Shown here piece by piece: positions 20,044 through 28,600 of a stretch of DNA of 64,000 nt. The notes below the pieces were generated by a model, which was not told the origin of the DNA, searched no databases, and saw nothing but the letters and a program-made list of their open reading frames with translations. Made by a program: the position numbers and the translations under genes. Origin of the DNA: a virus; IMG/VR virus record IMGVR_UViG_3300044714_000052, positions 1-64,000 of that record, one strand, 5' to 3'. Each line of letters opens with the position of its first letter. The stretch's first letter is position 1.

Positions 20044-20240
20044 CCGAGCGGACAGATCGCCATCGCGAGATTGCGACAAAGATTGCGATCAGGGCTGGGC
20101 GAGGAGCAGACGAACAGTATGTCGGGTATGTCGCCGCGTGGCTCGCAACCGCATGCGCTGAGGAGCGTGAGCGGTGCGCCGCCGAGCTTGTGCGCCAACA
20201 CCTTCCTTGCCTCGCCACCAAAATCAGGAGCGGTGCATGA
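20040..20240 (+). CDS. Hypothetical protein (66 aa)
   Basis: ATGA overlap. Helical: MTERTDRHREIATKIAIRAG, WLATACAEERERCAAELVRQ. The E-E-R-x-R-C-A helix recurs in the 154-aa protein as ETERCAEI. Confidence 0.5.
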   Translation: MTERTDRHREIATKIAIRAGRGADEQYVGYVAAWLATACAEERERCAAELVRQHLPCLATKIRSGA

Positions 20241-20509
20241 GCGAGGTGATCGAACGGGACCGTGAGATGGCGGCGGCCTTTTGCGGGCGCCATAGGCGCA
20301 TTCAATACGCCTTTGACGATCTCAGCCAGATGTTCGCCGCCGCCCGTTCGGAAGAACGCGCCGAGTTTGCGCGGCTGGCGCAGAGCGAGGAGATGATCGA
20401 GCGAATAACCAGACGAGCCAGTTATGTGCCGAGCGACATTTCCCGAGGGATCGTAAGAGACATCCTCGCCGCACTCTTCCACGAAACCGTGGTTCAGTGC
20501 GGCGGCTGA
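20237..20509 (+). CDS. Hypothetical protein (90 aa), last gene of the rightward region
   Basis: ATGA overlap. MSEVIERDREMAAAFCGRHR, RSEERAEFARLAQSEEMIER. Helical and charged. Its stop lies at the base of a hairpin before the convergent late unit. Confidence 0.5.
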   Translation: MSEVIERDREMAAAFCGRHRRIQYAFDDLSQMFAAARSEERAEFARLAQSEEMIERITRRASYVPSDISRGIVRDILAALFHETVVQCGG

Positions 20510-20531
20510 GCGCGACTAACCGATCGCGCTC
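20508..20531. terminator. Hairpin between convergent units
   Basis: GAGCGCGA, eight-base loop, TCGCGCTC. It overlaps the last rightward stop codon and lies 20 bp from the end of the leftward late unit. No T-tract, so it is a weak or bidirectional terminator candidate. Confidence 0.4.
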
Positions 20532-20549
20532 GCCTGCCGGGCCGGCGCA

Positions 20550-21179
20550 TTATGCCCCGGCGGTCAACTCAAACTGCATCGGCGGAACGAAAACCTCGGG
20601 CGGCGCGGCAACGAGATTGACGGTCAGGGTGCCGGCAAATGACGGCTGGGCGTTGCCCATCGGCGGGTTCCAAGTCGCAGTCGCAGTGGCCGATTCGGTC
20701 GGCGTGGTGCTGGACGGCGTAAAGGTGAATGTTTCGCCGTCCGGGCCGAGCGTCATGGTGACATCGCTCTGGCTCGCGAGGCCGGTCAGAACCCATGAAA
20801 TTTGCGAGCCGGGGATGTTCTGCGGCGGGGTCGATGAGTCCTGGCAGATTACCGAGGATGGGACGGCGACAGTGGGGTTGATTGCAGTCACGAAAGCCAT
20901 AGCGGCGGGACTCCAAAATTGCAGTGGGGGGAAGAGGGGGAGTTGCGGATTTACGTCAGCCTCGATCGCCGCCAGCCCATCCGCAAGCTGCTGGCTCAAT
21001 GTGCTGAAGGCAGCCTGTATCTGATTCTCAAGCGCCGTTTGGCCGGCGACCAGCGCATTGACGGAGGTCTGTAGCGTGGCGAGTTCGAGGCGAAGGTTCG
21101 TCGTGTCGGAGGTAAGATTTGCCAAAATTAGCTGAACATCCTCAAGGATGGTCAGGATGTCGGCTTGTGAGGTTGCCAT
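20550..21179 (-). CDS. Coiled-coil plus beta-domain protein with its own promoter (209 aa)
   Basis: Residues 1-70 (MATSQADILTILEDVQLILA... ATLQTSVNALVAGQTALENQ) form a long coiled coil. The C-terminal half is an Ig-like beta region (SWVLTGLASQSDVTMTLGPD, ESATATATWNPPMGNAQ). It may be a fibre-like or decoration protein. It is last in the late array but has its own promoter touching the ATG, so it may also be made in lysogens. Confidence 0.55.
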   Translation of the reverse strand: MATSQADILTILEDVQLILANLTSDTTNLRLELATLQTSVNALVAGQTALENQIQAAFSTLSQQLADGLAAIEADVNPQLPLFPPLQFWSPAAMAFVTAINPTVAVPSSVICQDSSTPPQNIPGSQISWVLTGLASQSDVTMTLGPDGETFTFTPSSTTPTESATATATWNPPMGNAQPSFAGTLTVNLVAAPPEVFVPPMQFELTAGA

Positions 21180-21185
21180 GCGTCC

Positions 21186-21214
21186 CTTATACGCCTTGAC
21201 ATATTACAAATCAA
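21186..21214 (-). promoter_or_regulatory. Leftward promoter of the 209-aa gene, likely leaderless
   Basis: Minus-strand TTGATT, 17-bp spacer, TATAAG. The -10 ends seven bases before the ATG at 21179, so transcription should begin at or next to the start codon. Confidence 0.6.
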
Positions 21215-21258
21215 CGGATGGTGTCGGGGTGCGAGGTGCGGGCCATAGCAGTTGATGG

Positions 21259-21480
21259 TCAAGGCCCGCTCTCAATCGTCTTCCGGCGATCCCTGACGGC
21301 CGCGTCGAGTTTGTCTACAGCGCGGGCGATAGCGGCGCGTGGCGTGCTGTGACTGCGGTGGAAGTGATGCGCTGGCGGCGGGAGAAAGACTGCGGCGGTG
21401 GGGGGTGCGGCTACCGGCTGCGCTGTCGGGTGAGCCGAGCACGCCGTCACAAGCAGCGCCAGCGCCGGCCAGAACCTCAT
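21259..21480 (-). CDS. Small lipoprotein, o-spanin-like (73 aa)
   Basis: MRFWPALALLVTACSAHPTA has a lipoprotein signal with Cys14. Proline-rich linker (PPTAAVFLPPPAH) and a helical C-terminus. Overlaps the upstream membrane coiled-coil gene by ATGA. This is the Rz/Rz1 arrangement of two-component spanins; identity is inferred from topology and position. Confidence 0.6.
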   Translation of the reverse strand: MRFWPALALLVTACSAHPTAQPVAAPPTAAVFLPPPAHHFHRSHSTPRAAIARAVDKLDAAVRDRRKTIESGP

Positions 21481-21923
21481 CGCTCCCGGATGTTGGCCTT
21501 GAGCGCGAGCTGCACCTTGAGATCGGCCAACGCCTGCAAGATCGTGTCAGTCTGGCCGCCCACCTTATTCTGCCACGCGAGTGACGCGGCATAGTGCTCG
21601 GCCTCGTCTTTCTCGACGTAAGTCAGCCTCTCTTCGTCGGTCGCCAGCTTGGCTTCATCTGAAGACAGCCGGTCAAGTACCAACGCAATGGCTGCTTGAT
21701 TCGCGTGCTGAGCCGAGTCGATGGCCGTCTGATTCGCATGCTGGGATGCGTCGATGGCGGCATGCAGGTTCCACCCCAATGCCGCGAACATCGCCGTAAC
21801 TGAGATGAACGCCACGACGGGAATGCGAAAATCGAGGGCATCTTTCAGAATGGCCAATGCACGCCAGCCCCACGCACCAAGAGAACGATCACCACCGTAG
21901 GTATATGTAGCGTTAACGATCAT
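21477..21923 (-). CDS. Membrane coiled-coil protein, i-spanin-like (148 aa)
   Basis: ATG after a TTG alternative. A membrane segment near residues 35-55 (RIPVVAFISVTAMFAALGWN) precedes a long periplasmic-type coiled coil (SSDEAKLATDEERLTYVEKD). Coupled to a lipoprotein gene, as in i-spanin/o-spanin pairs. The N-terminal cytoplasmic part is longer than in Rz. Confidence 0.55.
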   Translation of the reverse strand: MIVNATYTYGGDRSLGAWGWRALAILKDALDFRIPVVAFISVTAMFAALGWNLHAAIDASQHANQTAIDSAQHANQAAIALVLDRLSSDEAKLATDEERLTYVEKDEAEHYAASLAWQNKVGGQTDTILQALADLKVQLALKANIRER

Positions 21924-21970
21924 CAGCCGCGCGTCCAAAAGCCGTCAAATCGTTCATAGGTTAACGATTT

Positions 21971-22126
21971 TCAGAAGCGTCCGTGCCCGACCAGCAGATA
22001 AATCACCAGCACGATCAGCAGAATGCCGCCGATCCCGATTCCGCCCCCGTAACCGTATCTGCTGAAACCCCACCCACCCCCTCCGAGCAATAAGACCACG
22101 AGGATGATGAGGATGAGAAAATCCAT
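21971..22126 (-). CDS. DUF3309-like small membrane protein (51 aa)
   Basis: MDFLILIILVVLLLGGGGWG and GGGIGIGGILLIVLVIYLLV: two hydrophobic segments joined by a Gly/Tyr-rich turn, as in DUF3309. Function unknown; lies in the lysis region. Confidence 0.65.
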   Translation of the reverse strand: MDFLILIILVVLLLGGGGWGFSRYGYGGGIGIGGILLIVLVIYLLVGHGRF

Positions 22127-22137
22127 AACCGGGTCTC

Positions 22138-22374
22138 CTACTTGCCGAGCGACCACGCGATTCCAAGCGCGATCAAGATCAGCACGACCAGTATAACATA
22201 TTCCCGCAAGCCCCACCGGGTCGGCGTCTTCACGACAGGCCGTGGGAGCCGAAAGGGAAACGCCTTGCCGGAAGTGCGCCGTCGCCGCAGCCAGCCCTTC
22301 CGCGCCGCGACTACCCGCGTGTGGACCTTGCGGATGGCTTCCATCGAGAAGGGCGGCTTTGCCTTATCGGGCAT
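22138..22374 (-). CDS. C-tail-anchored basic protein (78 aa)
   Basis: ATG overlaps the upstream gene by 11 bp. Basic N-terminal part (RVVAARKGWLRRRRTSGK) and a C-terminal membrane anchor (YVILVVLILIALGIAWSLGK). Possibly a holin partner or antiholin; not assigned. Confidence 0.5.
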   Translation of the reverse strand: MPDKAKPPFSMEAIRKVHTRVVAARKGWLRRRRTSGKAFPFRLPRPVVKTPTRWGLREYVILVVLILIALGIAWSLGK

Positions 22375-22867
22375 CTCGCAACTCTGCGTCCGCAAGCGTC
22401 TGCTGCTTTGCCCGCTGCGCCAAGTCCGCCTGCAATTCGCTGATCTTCTCTTTGCCGGCCTCAATGATGCCAATTATCTCAGCCGATGGCTCCGTTCCGC
22501 GTTCACGGCTGACCGCAACTGCCTCTTCGGCGAGCTTCAATTGGCCCGTCACTGCGTCTAGCTGCCCCTGGATGGCTTTCGTGAGATCGCTGTTGACAAG
22601 GGTGTGGATCACCGCCGCCGTTGCCGCGATGCCGTCGAGCTTGTCGAATGTGGTCGCCGCAGTCTCGACAACCTGCCTGTTGGACTTAATGAGCCGCAGG
22701 GCAACCTCGTCCTGCCGGGCGTAATCGCGGCGTTCTTTATCAGCGGCGGCGCGCGCATTCATCTTCGACAGGATAACCGCGCCGACAAAGGCGATCGTAC
22801 CCGCACCGCAGGCGGCCATGACGGCCGAGCCGCCCGCGATCCACTCGATCTGGACGAGAGGGTCCAT
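22364..22867 (-). CDS. Membrane-anchored coiled-coil protein (167 aa)
   Basis: TGATG overlap. Membrane segment near residues 12-35 (GSAVMAACGAGTIAFVGAVI), then a long coiled coil (ARAAADKERRDYARQDEVAL ... EAGKEKISELQADLAQRAKQ). It could be a second i-spanin candidate or a lysis regulator. Confidence 0.5.
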   Translation of the reverse strand: MDPLVQIEWIAGGSAVMAACGAGTIAFVGAVILSKMNARAAADKERRDYARQDEVALRLIKSNRQVVETAATTFDKLDGIAATAAVIHTLVNSDLTKAIQGQLDAVTGQLKLAEEAVAVSRERGTEPSAEIIGIIEAGKEKISELQADLAQRAKQQTLADAELRDAR

Positions 22868-23271
22868 CAGTTGATCGAGAGATGCCGCTGGTGCGGGCCG
22901 CTGTCGCCGGGGCTCATGCCGAGCCCAGACCACGTGTGGTCGCCGACATGGCATGCAGCATCCATGTGCTGCGGCACGTTGAGGGCGCTCTGGTAGTTGG
23001 CGACGGCTCCGCGCGTCTGCGGCCCGCAGAGACCATCGATCCGCCCGTGGTAGTAGCCCTTGGCCCTCAGCGCAGTTTGCAGGCTGACAACGTAGGCATT
23101 CGAGTTCGCCGCCGCGGCCGTCTCTTGCGGTGCAAGCATGACCGGAGGAGGCGCTTCGTAAGCGGTGGGCGGCGCCGGAGCCGACTCGGGTACAGGGGCT
23201 GGCGCTGGCTCGAACCACGAGCATGCGGCCAGGGAGAGCGTGAGGAGTGCGATCGAGATGATCTTGATCAT
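22867..23271 (-). CDS. Lipoprotein with peptidoglycan-binding domain (134 aa)
   Basis: MIKIISIALLTLSLAACSWF is a lipoprotein signal (LAAC, Cys17). Pro/Ala-rich linker, then a PG_binding_1 domain: VVSLQTALRAKGYYHGRIDG LCGPQT is the standard L-Q-x-x-L-x-x-x-G-x-x-x-G-x-x-D-G pattern. It probably ties the outer membrane to murein during lysis. Confidence 0.75.
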   Translation of the reverse strand: MIKIISIALLTLSLAACSWFEPAPAPVPESAPAPPTAYEAPPPVMLAPQETAAAANSNAYVVSLQTALRAKGYYHGRIDGLCGPQTRGAVANYQSALNVPQHMDAACHVGDHTWSGLGMSPGDSGPHQRHLSIN

Positions 23272-23281
23272 GTGGCTTCTC

Positions 23282-23566
23282 CTAAGCTGCCTTGACCGGG
23301 AGGCCCATCTGATTCGCCGTGGCGGACTTTACCGCGCCAGCATGCGCCATCTGGGCTGCCCGGAATTTCTGCCATAGCGACCATGCGGCGGTCCCGAGCC
23401 CGACGGCGATGCTCGCATAAAGGGTCAATGTGCTGTCGGGGATGTTGGTCGCCGAGCCGGCGACGATGCCCGCTCCCGACAGCAGAGCGAGCACGCTGCG
23501 GATGACCGAGGCTACGAGTGTCACGGTCTGTGGGTTTGGCGTTGAAGGGACGAATGTGGGGTCCAT
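23282..23566 (-). CDS. Holin-like membrane protein (94 aa)
   Basis: Two membrane segments (TLVASVIRSVLALLSGAGIV and LTLYASIAVGLGTAAWSLWQ) with a short turn and a charged C-terminus, typical of class II phage holins. The start overlaps the preceding small gene. It would form the pore that triggers release of the muramidase. Confidence 0.7.
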   Translation of the reverse strand: MDPTFVPSTPNPQTVTLVASVIRSVLALLSGAGIVAGSATNIPDSTLTLYASIAVGLGTAAWSLWQKFRAAQMAHAGAVKSATANQMGLPVKAA

Positions 23567-23697
23567 CAGAATTTCCTCTTTTTGCGCGCTTGGTCAGCTT
23601 CCTCGGCTATCCGCGCGATCAGCAATGCGGCGATTAATAACGCCAAGCCCACGCAGACGATCGCCATAAGGACGTGCGGGTCGATTTGCTCGCTCAC
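23566..23697 (-). CDS. Membrane micropeptide (43 aa)
   Basis: GTG start overlaps the upstream stop and TGATG links to the holin-like gene. MSEQIDPHVLMAIVCVGLAL then LIAALLIARIAEEADQARKK: one span with a charged tail. May modulate the holin. Confidence 0.55.
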   Translation of the reverse strand: MSEQIDPHVLMAIVCVGLALLIAALLIARIAEEADQARKKRKF

Positions 23698-23897
23698 GGC
23701 GGCATGCCCAGCTTCCGCCGCGCCTCGCCAAGATGCGGCCGGTAGTATTCGGACGGCGGAACATGCCGCTCGGGCTGATGGCAGTAGTGGTACAGGAACA
23801 GGTGCGCGGTCCAGGCCGCCATGTCAGCGTGATCCTCAAGATGCCACAGTGCGGCCTCGTGCCAGGACTGGCGGCACTCGCGCTCGGTCTCGGTCAT
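23694..23897 (-). CDS. Hypothetical His-rich protein (67 aa)
   Basis: ATGA overlap. MTETERECRQSWHEAALWHL, YHYCHQPERHVPPSEYYRPH. No family recognised; in the lysis cassette. Confidence 0.5.
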   Translation of the reverse strand: MTETERECRQSWHEAALWHLEDHADMAAWTAHLFLYHYCHQPERHVPPSEYYRPHLGEARRKLGMPP

Positions 23898-23998
23898 CGG
23901 CGCTCGCGGCAATCTATCTGCCACGACGCCGTCCCGCCGTAGAGCATGTTTTCGTGCTCCCAGAGGTAGAGCCACCACTTCGGATCGGCGCAGGTCAT
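23894..23998 (-). CDS. Micropeptide (34 aa)
   Basis: ATGA overlaps at both ends. MTCADPKWWLYLWEHENMLY; aromatic-rich. Translational coupling is the main support. Confidence 0.45.
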   Translation of the reverse strand: MTCADPKWWLYLWEHENMLYGGTASWQIDCRERR

Positions 23999-24528
23999 GC
24001 GTATGGTCCCTGCGCGGCGAATCCGTAAATCCAACCGTCATCTGCAAATGACGTATTCCATTGCGATGCTTGCCCATACTCGCGGAGCAGCCAAAGATTG
24101 ACGACATCTTGGCTCGCGGGCGAGAAGTCGGGAACGCCAGTTGCCACTTGTGCTGCCGCCCACGTCGCCGGCTCGTCTTGCCCCGCCCCGGCTGCGTGCG
24201 TCGGCGAACCGTTCACCGTCACTCCGGCCCAATCAGGAAAGGTGGCGAACTCCGTGAAGCGTGTGAAGCCGTAGAGGACATTGTAGAGCCCCTCGCTCTG
24301 CTCGCGGTAGATTTGGCCGAGGATGGATTGCTCCTCTTGGGTGGGGTCGAATTGAAAGAGGGGCGTCGTCACTAGCGCTGCTTTCGGCTTCAGCATAAAC
24401 GGCCGGAATGGCGGCGCTGGCCCTTTCGTAATCGGCGCTACCTGGATGAACGGGCGCGACCTGAGCGGGGGCGACGGTCGGTTTGGACCGTCGTAGGGCG
24501 GCGGCGAAGGATACGGAGACGGCTTCAC
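23995..24528 (-). CDS. Muramidase-like endolysin, GH104-type (177 aa)
   Basis: After a Pro-rich N-terminus (residues 1-50), EQSEGLYNVLYGFTRFTEFA matches the E-S-x-G-x-Y-N-V-L-Y-G active-site block of GH104-like phage muramidases (candidate Glu within EQSEG). THAAGAGQDEPATWAAAQ and TGVPDFSPASQD match the AAGxYQF-x-P-x-T-W and L-x-D-F-S-P-x-S-Q-D blocks. The usual GGG and YQF are altered (FTR, GQD). It lies next to the holin-like gene, so it is the best endolysin candidate. No signal peptide. Confidence 0.65.
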   Translation of the reverse strand: MKPSPYPSPPPYDGPNRPSPPLRSRPFIQVAPITKGPAPPFRPFMLKPKAALVTTPLFQFDPTQEEQSILGQIYREQSEGLYNVLYGFTRFTEFATFPDWAGVTVNGSPTHAAGAGQDEPATWAAAQVATGVPDFSPASQDVVNLWLLREYGQASQWNTSFADDGWIYGFAAQGPYA

Positions 24529-24926
24529 TGGATCACCGGGGTTGGGGGAATGGCGGTCGTCGTGGGCGCAGTCGCGGGAGGCGTCACCGAGCCCGTCGGC
24601 GTGACCACAGGCCCAGTCGTTATCGTGCCAGTAGGCGTTCCTGGCGGCACGATCGGCACCGCCGTAGTCGTCCCTCCCGCCATCGTCGGTAGGGTCGGCA
24701 TCGGCGTGCCGTCAAGCTGCGCCTTCAGCATTTGAAGCTGAGCGGTGATGCTGGCAATCTGCCCGATCTCGGCCCCGACCTGCGTCGCAACCGTGGCCGC
24801 CGGAATGCCGAACAGGCCTGCGGCCTCGCCGCCAATGCCGCTCGCGCCGCCCGCTGCGCTCAGGGCGCCCTGCGCCGCGCACCCCGCCAGAGCAAGCGGC
24901 AATGCCGCCCAAAGAATTTTCCTCAT
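24525..24926 (-). CDS. Thr/Pro-rich lipoprotein (133 aa)
   Basis: MRKILWAALPLALAGCAAQG is a lipoprotein signal (LAGC, Cys16). A helical Ala/Gly region is followed by a repetitive Thr/Pro/Gly tail (GTPTGTITTGPVVTPTGSVT). Probably outer-membrane anchored; may act in lysis or cell-surface change. Confidence 0.65.
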   Translation of the reverse strand: MRKILWAALPLALAGCAAQGALSAAGGASGIGGEAAGLFGIPAATVATQVGAEIGQIASITAQLQMLKAQLDGTPMPTLPTMAGGTTTAVPIVPPGTPTGTITTGPVVTPTGSVTPPATAPTTTAIPPTPVIQ

Positions 24927-25021
24927 TTCAGCCTTCCAATCCAGTATGGGGGCCAGCATCCCCAAAGGGCAACGCCGCCAATACACAGCCAAAACACAAA
25001 GCCGAGCCAATGAGCAATCAT
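24923..25021 (-). CDS. Membrane micropeptide (32 aa)
   Basis: ATG six bases after the upstream stop. MIAHWLGFVFWLCIGGVALW then GCWPPYWIGRLK: a single hydrophobic helix. ATGA link to the lipoprotein gene. Confidence 0.45.
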   Translation of the reverse strand: MIAHWLGFVFWLCIGGVALWGCWPPYWIGRLK

Positions 25022-25026
25022 TTCGC

Positions 25027-25233
25027 TTACCTGACGACAATCCAGAGCCCGTCCGGCCCGAAGTTGAATTCCTGGCGTTCGCCCTTGGCGTCGCATAGCA
25101 AGCAAAGCCCATTCTCGACGTTGGCACACAGGATCAGCCCCGGCACGTCGGCCATCGTGTCGCGGCGCACGAGCTTGTAGCGGCTCCGCAGGGCTTCGCT
25201 ATCGGCTGCGCTCAGGCTGCGTGGCAGCATCAT
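25027..25233 (-). CDS. Hypothetical protein (68 aa)
   Basis: ATGATG start overlapping the upstream gene. Basic N-terminus (MMLPRSLSAADSEALRSRYK) and a beta-rich C-terminus with CANVENGLCLLCD. No family recognised. Confidence 0.5.
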   Translation of the reverse strand: MMLPRSLSAADSEALRSRYKLVRRDTMADVPGLILCANVENGLCLLCDAKGERQEFNFGPDGLWIVVR

Positions 25234-25463
25234 TTTATCTCGTATCTACCCCTACCGCACCAACGGCAGTGATCCAGAGCCCATCTGGGACCAGTCTTCG
25301 TCCAGTCATGATAGTCGAACCAACGACAAGCCCCGCGGGGCGAAATAGAACCTGCAATTTCCTGTATGCACAGCATAATGAAGCCCAATATTTCACGGCG
25401 ATGGCCAATCAGGTCGCGGTTGTCGAACCAGCGCCAGACCGGGTTTATGCGGATGTCGCTCAC
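25230..25463 (-). CDS. Hypothetical Trp/Arg-rich protein (77 aa)
   Basis: GTG start in a GTGA overlap. MSDIRINPVWRWFDNRDLIG; a hydrophobic stretch (REILGFIMLCIQEIAG) may touch the membrane. Ends with HCRWCGRGR. Function unknown. Confidence 0.5.
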   Translation of the reverse strand: MSDIRINPVWRWFDNRDLIGHRREILGFIMLCIQEIAGSISPRGACRWFDYHDWTKTGPRWALDHCRWCGRGRYEIK

Positions 25464-25579
25464 TTCCCTTCCTTGTCATAATGCGCCGGGGTGCCGAACA
25501 ACTCGCGCCGCCGATCGCCTATCGCACCGAGATCGGCGAAGACCGAGACCGGAACCGGCCGCGGTACTTCCTTCGGCAT
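25460..25579 (-). CDS. Small protein (39 aa)
   Basis: ATG frame: MPKEVPRPVPVSVFADLGAI, then GDRRRELFGTPAHYDKEGK; stop overlaps the next GTG. Looks like a soluble phage peptide. Confidence 0.45.
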   Translation of the reverse strand: MPKEVPRPVPVSVFADLGAIGDRRRELFGTPAHYDKEGK

Positions 25580-25585
25580 GCAAGC

Positions 25586-25681
25586 TCATTGCTCCCGCTC
25601 GGCATACGACACGCCGCAGCCGGGCACCGTGCATTTGTCGCTCGCCGGGGTGTTGTTGAAGACGTGCTCGCGGATGATCAT
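25586..25681 (-). CDS. Small Cys-containing protein (31 aa)
   Basis: GAGGAG precedes ATG. MIIREHVFNNTPASDKCTVP then GCGVSYAEREQ. The CxxxxC pair is a possible metal site. Confidence 0.45.
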   Translation of the reverse strand: MIIREHVFNNTPASDKCTVPGCGVSYAEREQ

Positions 25682-25691
25682 GGTCGGCTCC

Positions 25692-28600
25692 TCACGACGG
25701 CGGGCTGTCCGGCGTCGCCGGGTAGAAGGTGTCCTGGTACGCATAACGGCAGTCATTCGGCGTGTAGTTGCCCCCCGCGGCCTGACCAGTAACCAGCGGA
25801 AGCGGACCGCCTACAGCGTTGAGAATGCGGTAGTCCACATCGGCCACGACCGTCGTGGCCGGCGACACCGGGCCTCCCGTAAAACCAGAGATGCCAAGAG
25901 AATTTGCCCAGCATCCGAGAGACCGCATCTGATATGGGTAGCCCGCTTCGACGCCGTAGCCGGCAGCATCCAGCAGGTTGGGCGTGCCGGGCCAATTGAG
26001 CTTACCAGCAGTGCTCATAAAACCACTGAGAGCGTTGGGGTTGCCTCCCCACGTCGCGGTGAAAGTCGCCCCCGTCCCGGTCCCGCCGGTCACCGATAGC
26101 GTCCCGGTCGGCACGGCGCTATACATCCCCGGATTGGTCACGGTGAAGGTCTGAATGACGCCGCCGCTCACGGTATTGACGGTTATCTGCGCCGCCGACC
26201 CGCCAATCCCGGAATTAGCGACAGTGCCGCCTGTTATCGTCAGCACATCGTTTACCGAGTAAGACCCACCGCCGCTGACTTTTGTGGCTCCTGTGCAAGA
26301 CCCCGAGACGATAGCGATCGCCGCATTCGTCGGACTGCCTTCCGCAAGGTTGAAGGTCGCGCCGACCCCGCTGCCGCTCAGATCGCGAACGTAGTACGTC
26401 TTGGTGTAATCAAGCTGGACAGGGTATGTGAGTGGCTGATAGCTGGGATTGGGAATGTAGATGTCGCCGTTATTGATCCCCGTCCAATTGTATGCCGAGC
26501 CTAGAGTGCTCACGGTGAAATACGGTGAGCCGGCCGTTGACCAAGTAGTAGAGCCATTGCGCCAGTTCTGATCGCCCCATCCATATCGGGCGTCGCTCGA
26601 TACTGGGGTGCCGGGAGGATTCGCCCCGCTAGGGAGGGCCGTAAACGGAGTGGATGGGTAATACTCGCCCTGCCTCGTCAAATAGGCATAGTTGAAGAAC
26701 CACCCGAAGTTATTCCCCATGTAGTTCCAATACTTGGCAATGATGTTTTGTAGAAATGATCGCGCATCGAGGTTGCCGCGAGCGGCAGCGACGCACATCA
26801 CCCAGGCGACATAGGTAAGCTCGTAGGTCGCCCCCGTCTGAAAAACGACATTGACCCCGGAGCCGTTGTTGTTCAGCGTCAACCAAATCCCGGCATTAAA
26901 ACAATAGGCATAGGCAGAGGGATCGCTGACATTGTAAATCGCCTGGGCTTCCGCAAGGTACTGAGTGCTGTCCGCGCACACCAGCCCGAACTGCGCCACC
27001 GGGAACTTGCAACTCGCGTCGCCAAGATCATTAAGATACTGTCCCATCTGCGACCCGGAGACTTCTGTGTAGACGGGATTAGCTCCGGTCGGATCAAACG
27101 AGTACAGAAGTGCCGCATACTCCACGGCTCTCATGGTCCAAGAGATTGCGCGATACTGCGTGTTGACATACGTCGTTACGCCAATCGCATTGTAGGGGCT
27201 ATCGCCGTTGGCGACGGTCGGGTTGCGCACGCTAATGGGCCACGTGGAAATGGCCCTTTGTGCATTATTCACCATGTGGTCGAGATACTGAAGCTCGCCC
27301 GTCCGATAATATGCCCACGTAGACATATTCGGTTCATGGGCAACATCGTCGTACATCCCCCAGGAACAGACATTCGAGCCGGGATTTGTAAACCCGGCAT
27401 AGTTTCCCCGAGGACTCCAATAGACCGTCGAATAGACCGGGCCAGATGGCCCCGTTCCCGCGACCCCGGTGTAGCTTGCCGAGAGAAAGTTTAGATTCGT
27501 GTCGGTTGTCTTGTCGTGCAGGTCTTGTGCCCACAGGCCGCCCCCATGCCCGTAAAAGCGGATGGCGCGGTCGGAGTTTACGCTGGGCGTGAAGAAGTCA
27601 TTGGCAGCCATGCCGGGGATAATCCCCAGCCACGCCAAGTCACCACCCGTTCCGTTGCCGGTGTCGTCCGACACATCGCATCGGTTGTAGGGATTCCAGG
27701 CAAATGTGTAGGTGGTGTCAGCTACCGAGCCGATTGAGCCGAGATCAAATGCCGGGATGACGCCGCTCGATTGCCAATATTGCTGATTCTGCACCACTCG
27801 CAGCGTGGTCTCGGCGGAAATCCCGCTCGTTCCGCTGCCGACGAAAAAATTATAATGCCCAGTCGTCGTCGCATTTTGCAGCACCGTAAAGGGTGTCTGG
27901 GCCGCGACCAATGTTGCCGTAAATGTCCCTGCGGCAAGGGTTTGGCCGCTATCGCTCTCCATGTTGGACAGGTTCCATATGCGGAGCGTCCCAGCGGTCG
28001 GCGGATAGGTGTTCCACGACATCCACAGGAAACCGACGCCGCCCGATATGACGACCGGCAGCAGCGTCCCGTCCCCACCAGCGCCATCGTACCAACCGGG
28101 GATCGAAGTCCACGCGTAGTTCCCCGCGCCGTCAGATGTGAATGTCGCCGACGCAGGCGAGGGGAACCAGGTCCAGGCGTGCGAATTGCTGTTCTCAACC
28201 CAATTCAGTCCGCTCGCTGGCGAACCCGAGTTCGGCGCGACCCAGGCGACGGGGTTCTGCTTCCCGAGGCCGCCATCGTAGTTGTAGAACGGCTGGCGGA
28301 TGTGATGCAGGACACGAAAGGCGCCAGCCCCGCCGGAGGCGTTGTTGAGCGCTTGGACGTAGTAGTTCGTGGCCAGCTGCCCGTCCGCCGATCCGCCGAC
28401 TGTCGAGGCCATGTTGCAAGAAATCTTCCAACCCGTCCCAGCCCCGCCATCGAGCCACTTGCTGATCTTGTACGTATTGGCGTCGCCATTGCACCACGAC
28501 GAGATCGTCCCGCTCCGGCCGCCGATCGTGGGCGAGAGCGGCGGGCAGACGATCTCCATCCCTTGCGGGTAAACGTCGGTGCTCAGACTCCGGCCCGATG

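Noticed and set aside
23200-23230. GGTTCGAGCC-like T-loop suggesting a second tRNA
   Set aside because: It encodes CSWFEPAP of the lipoprotein and no cloverleaf can be drawn.
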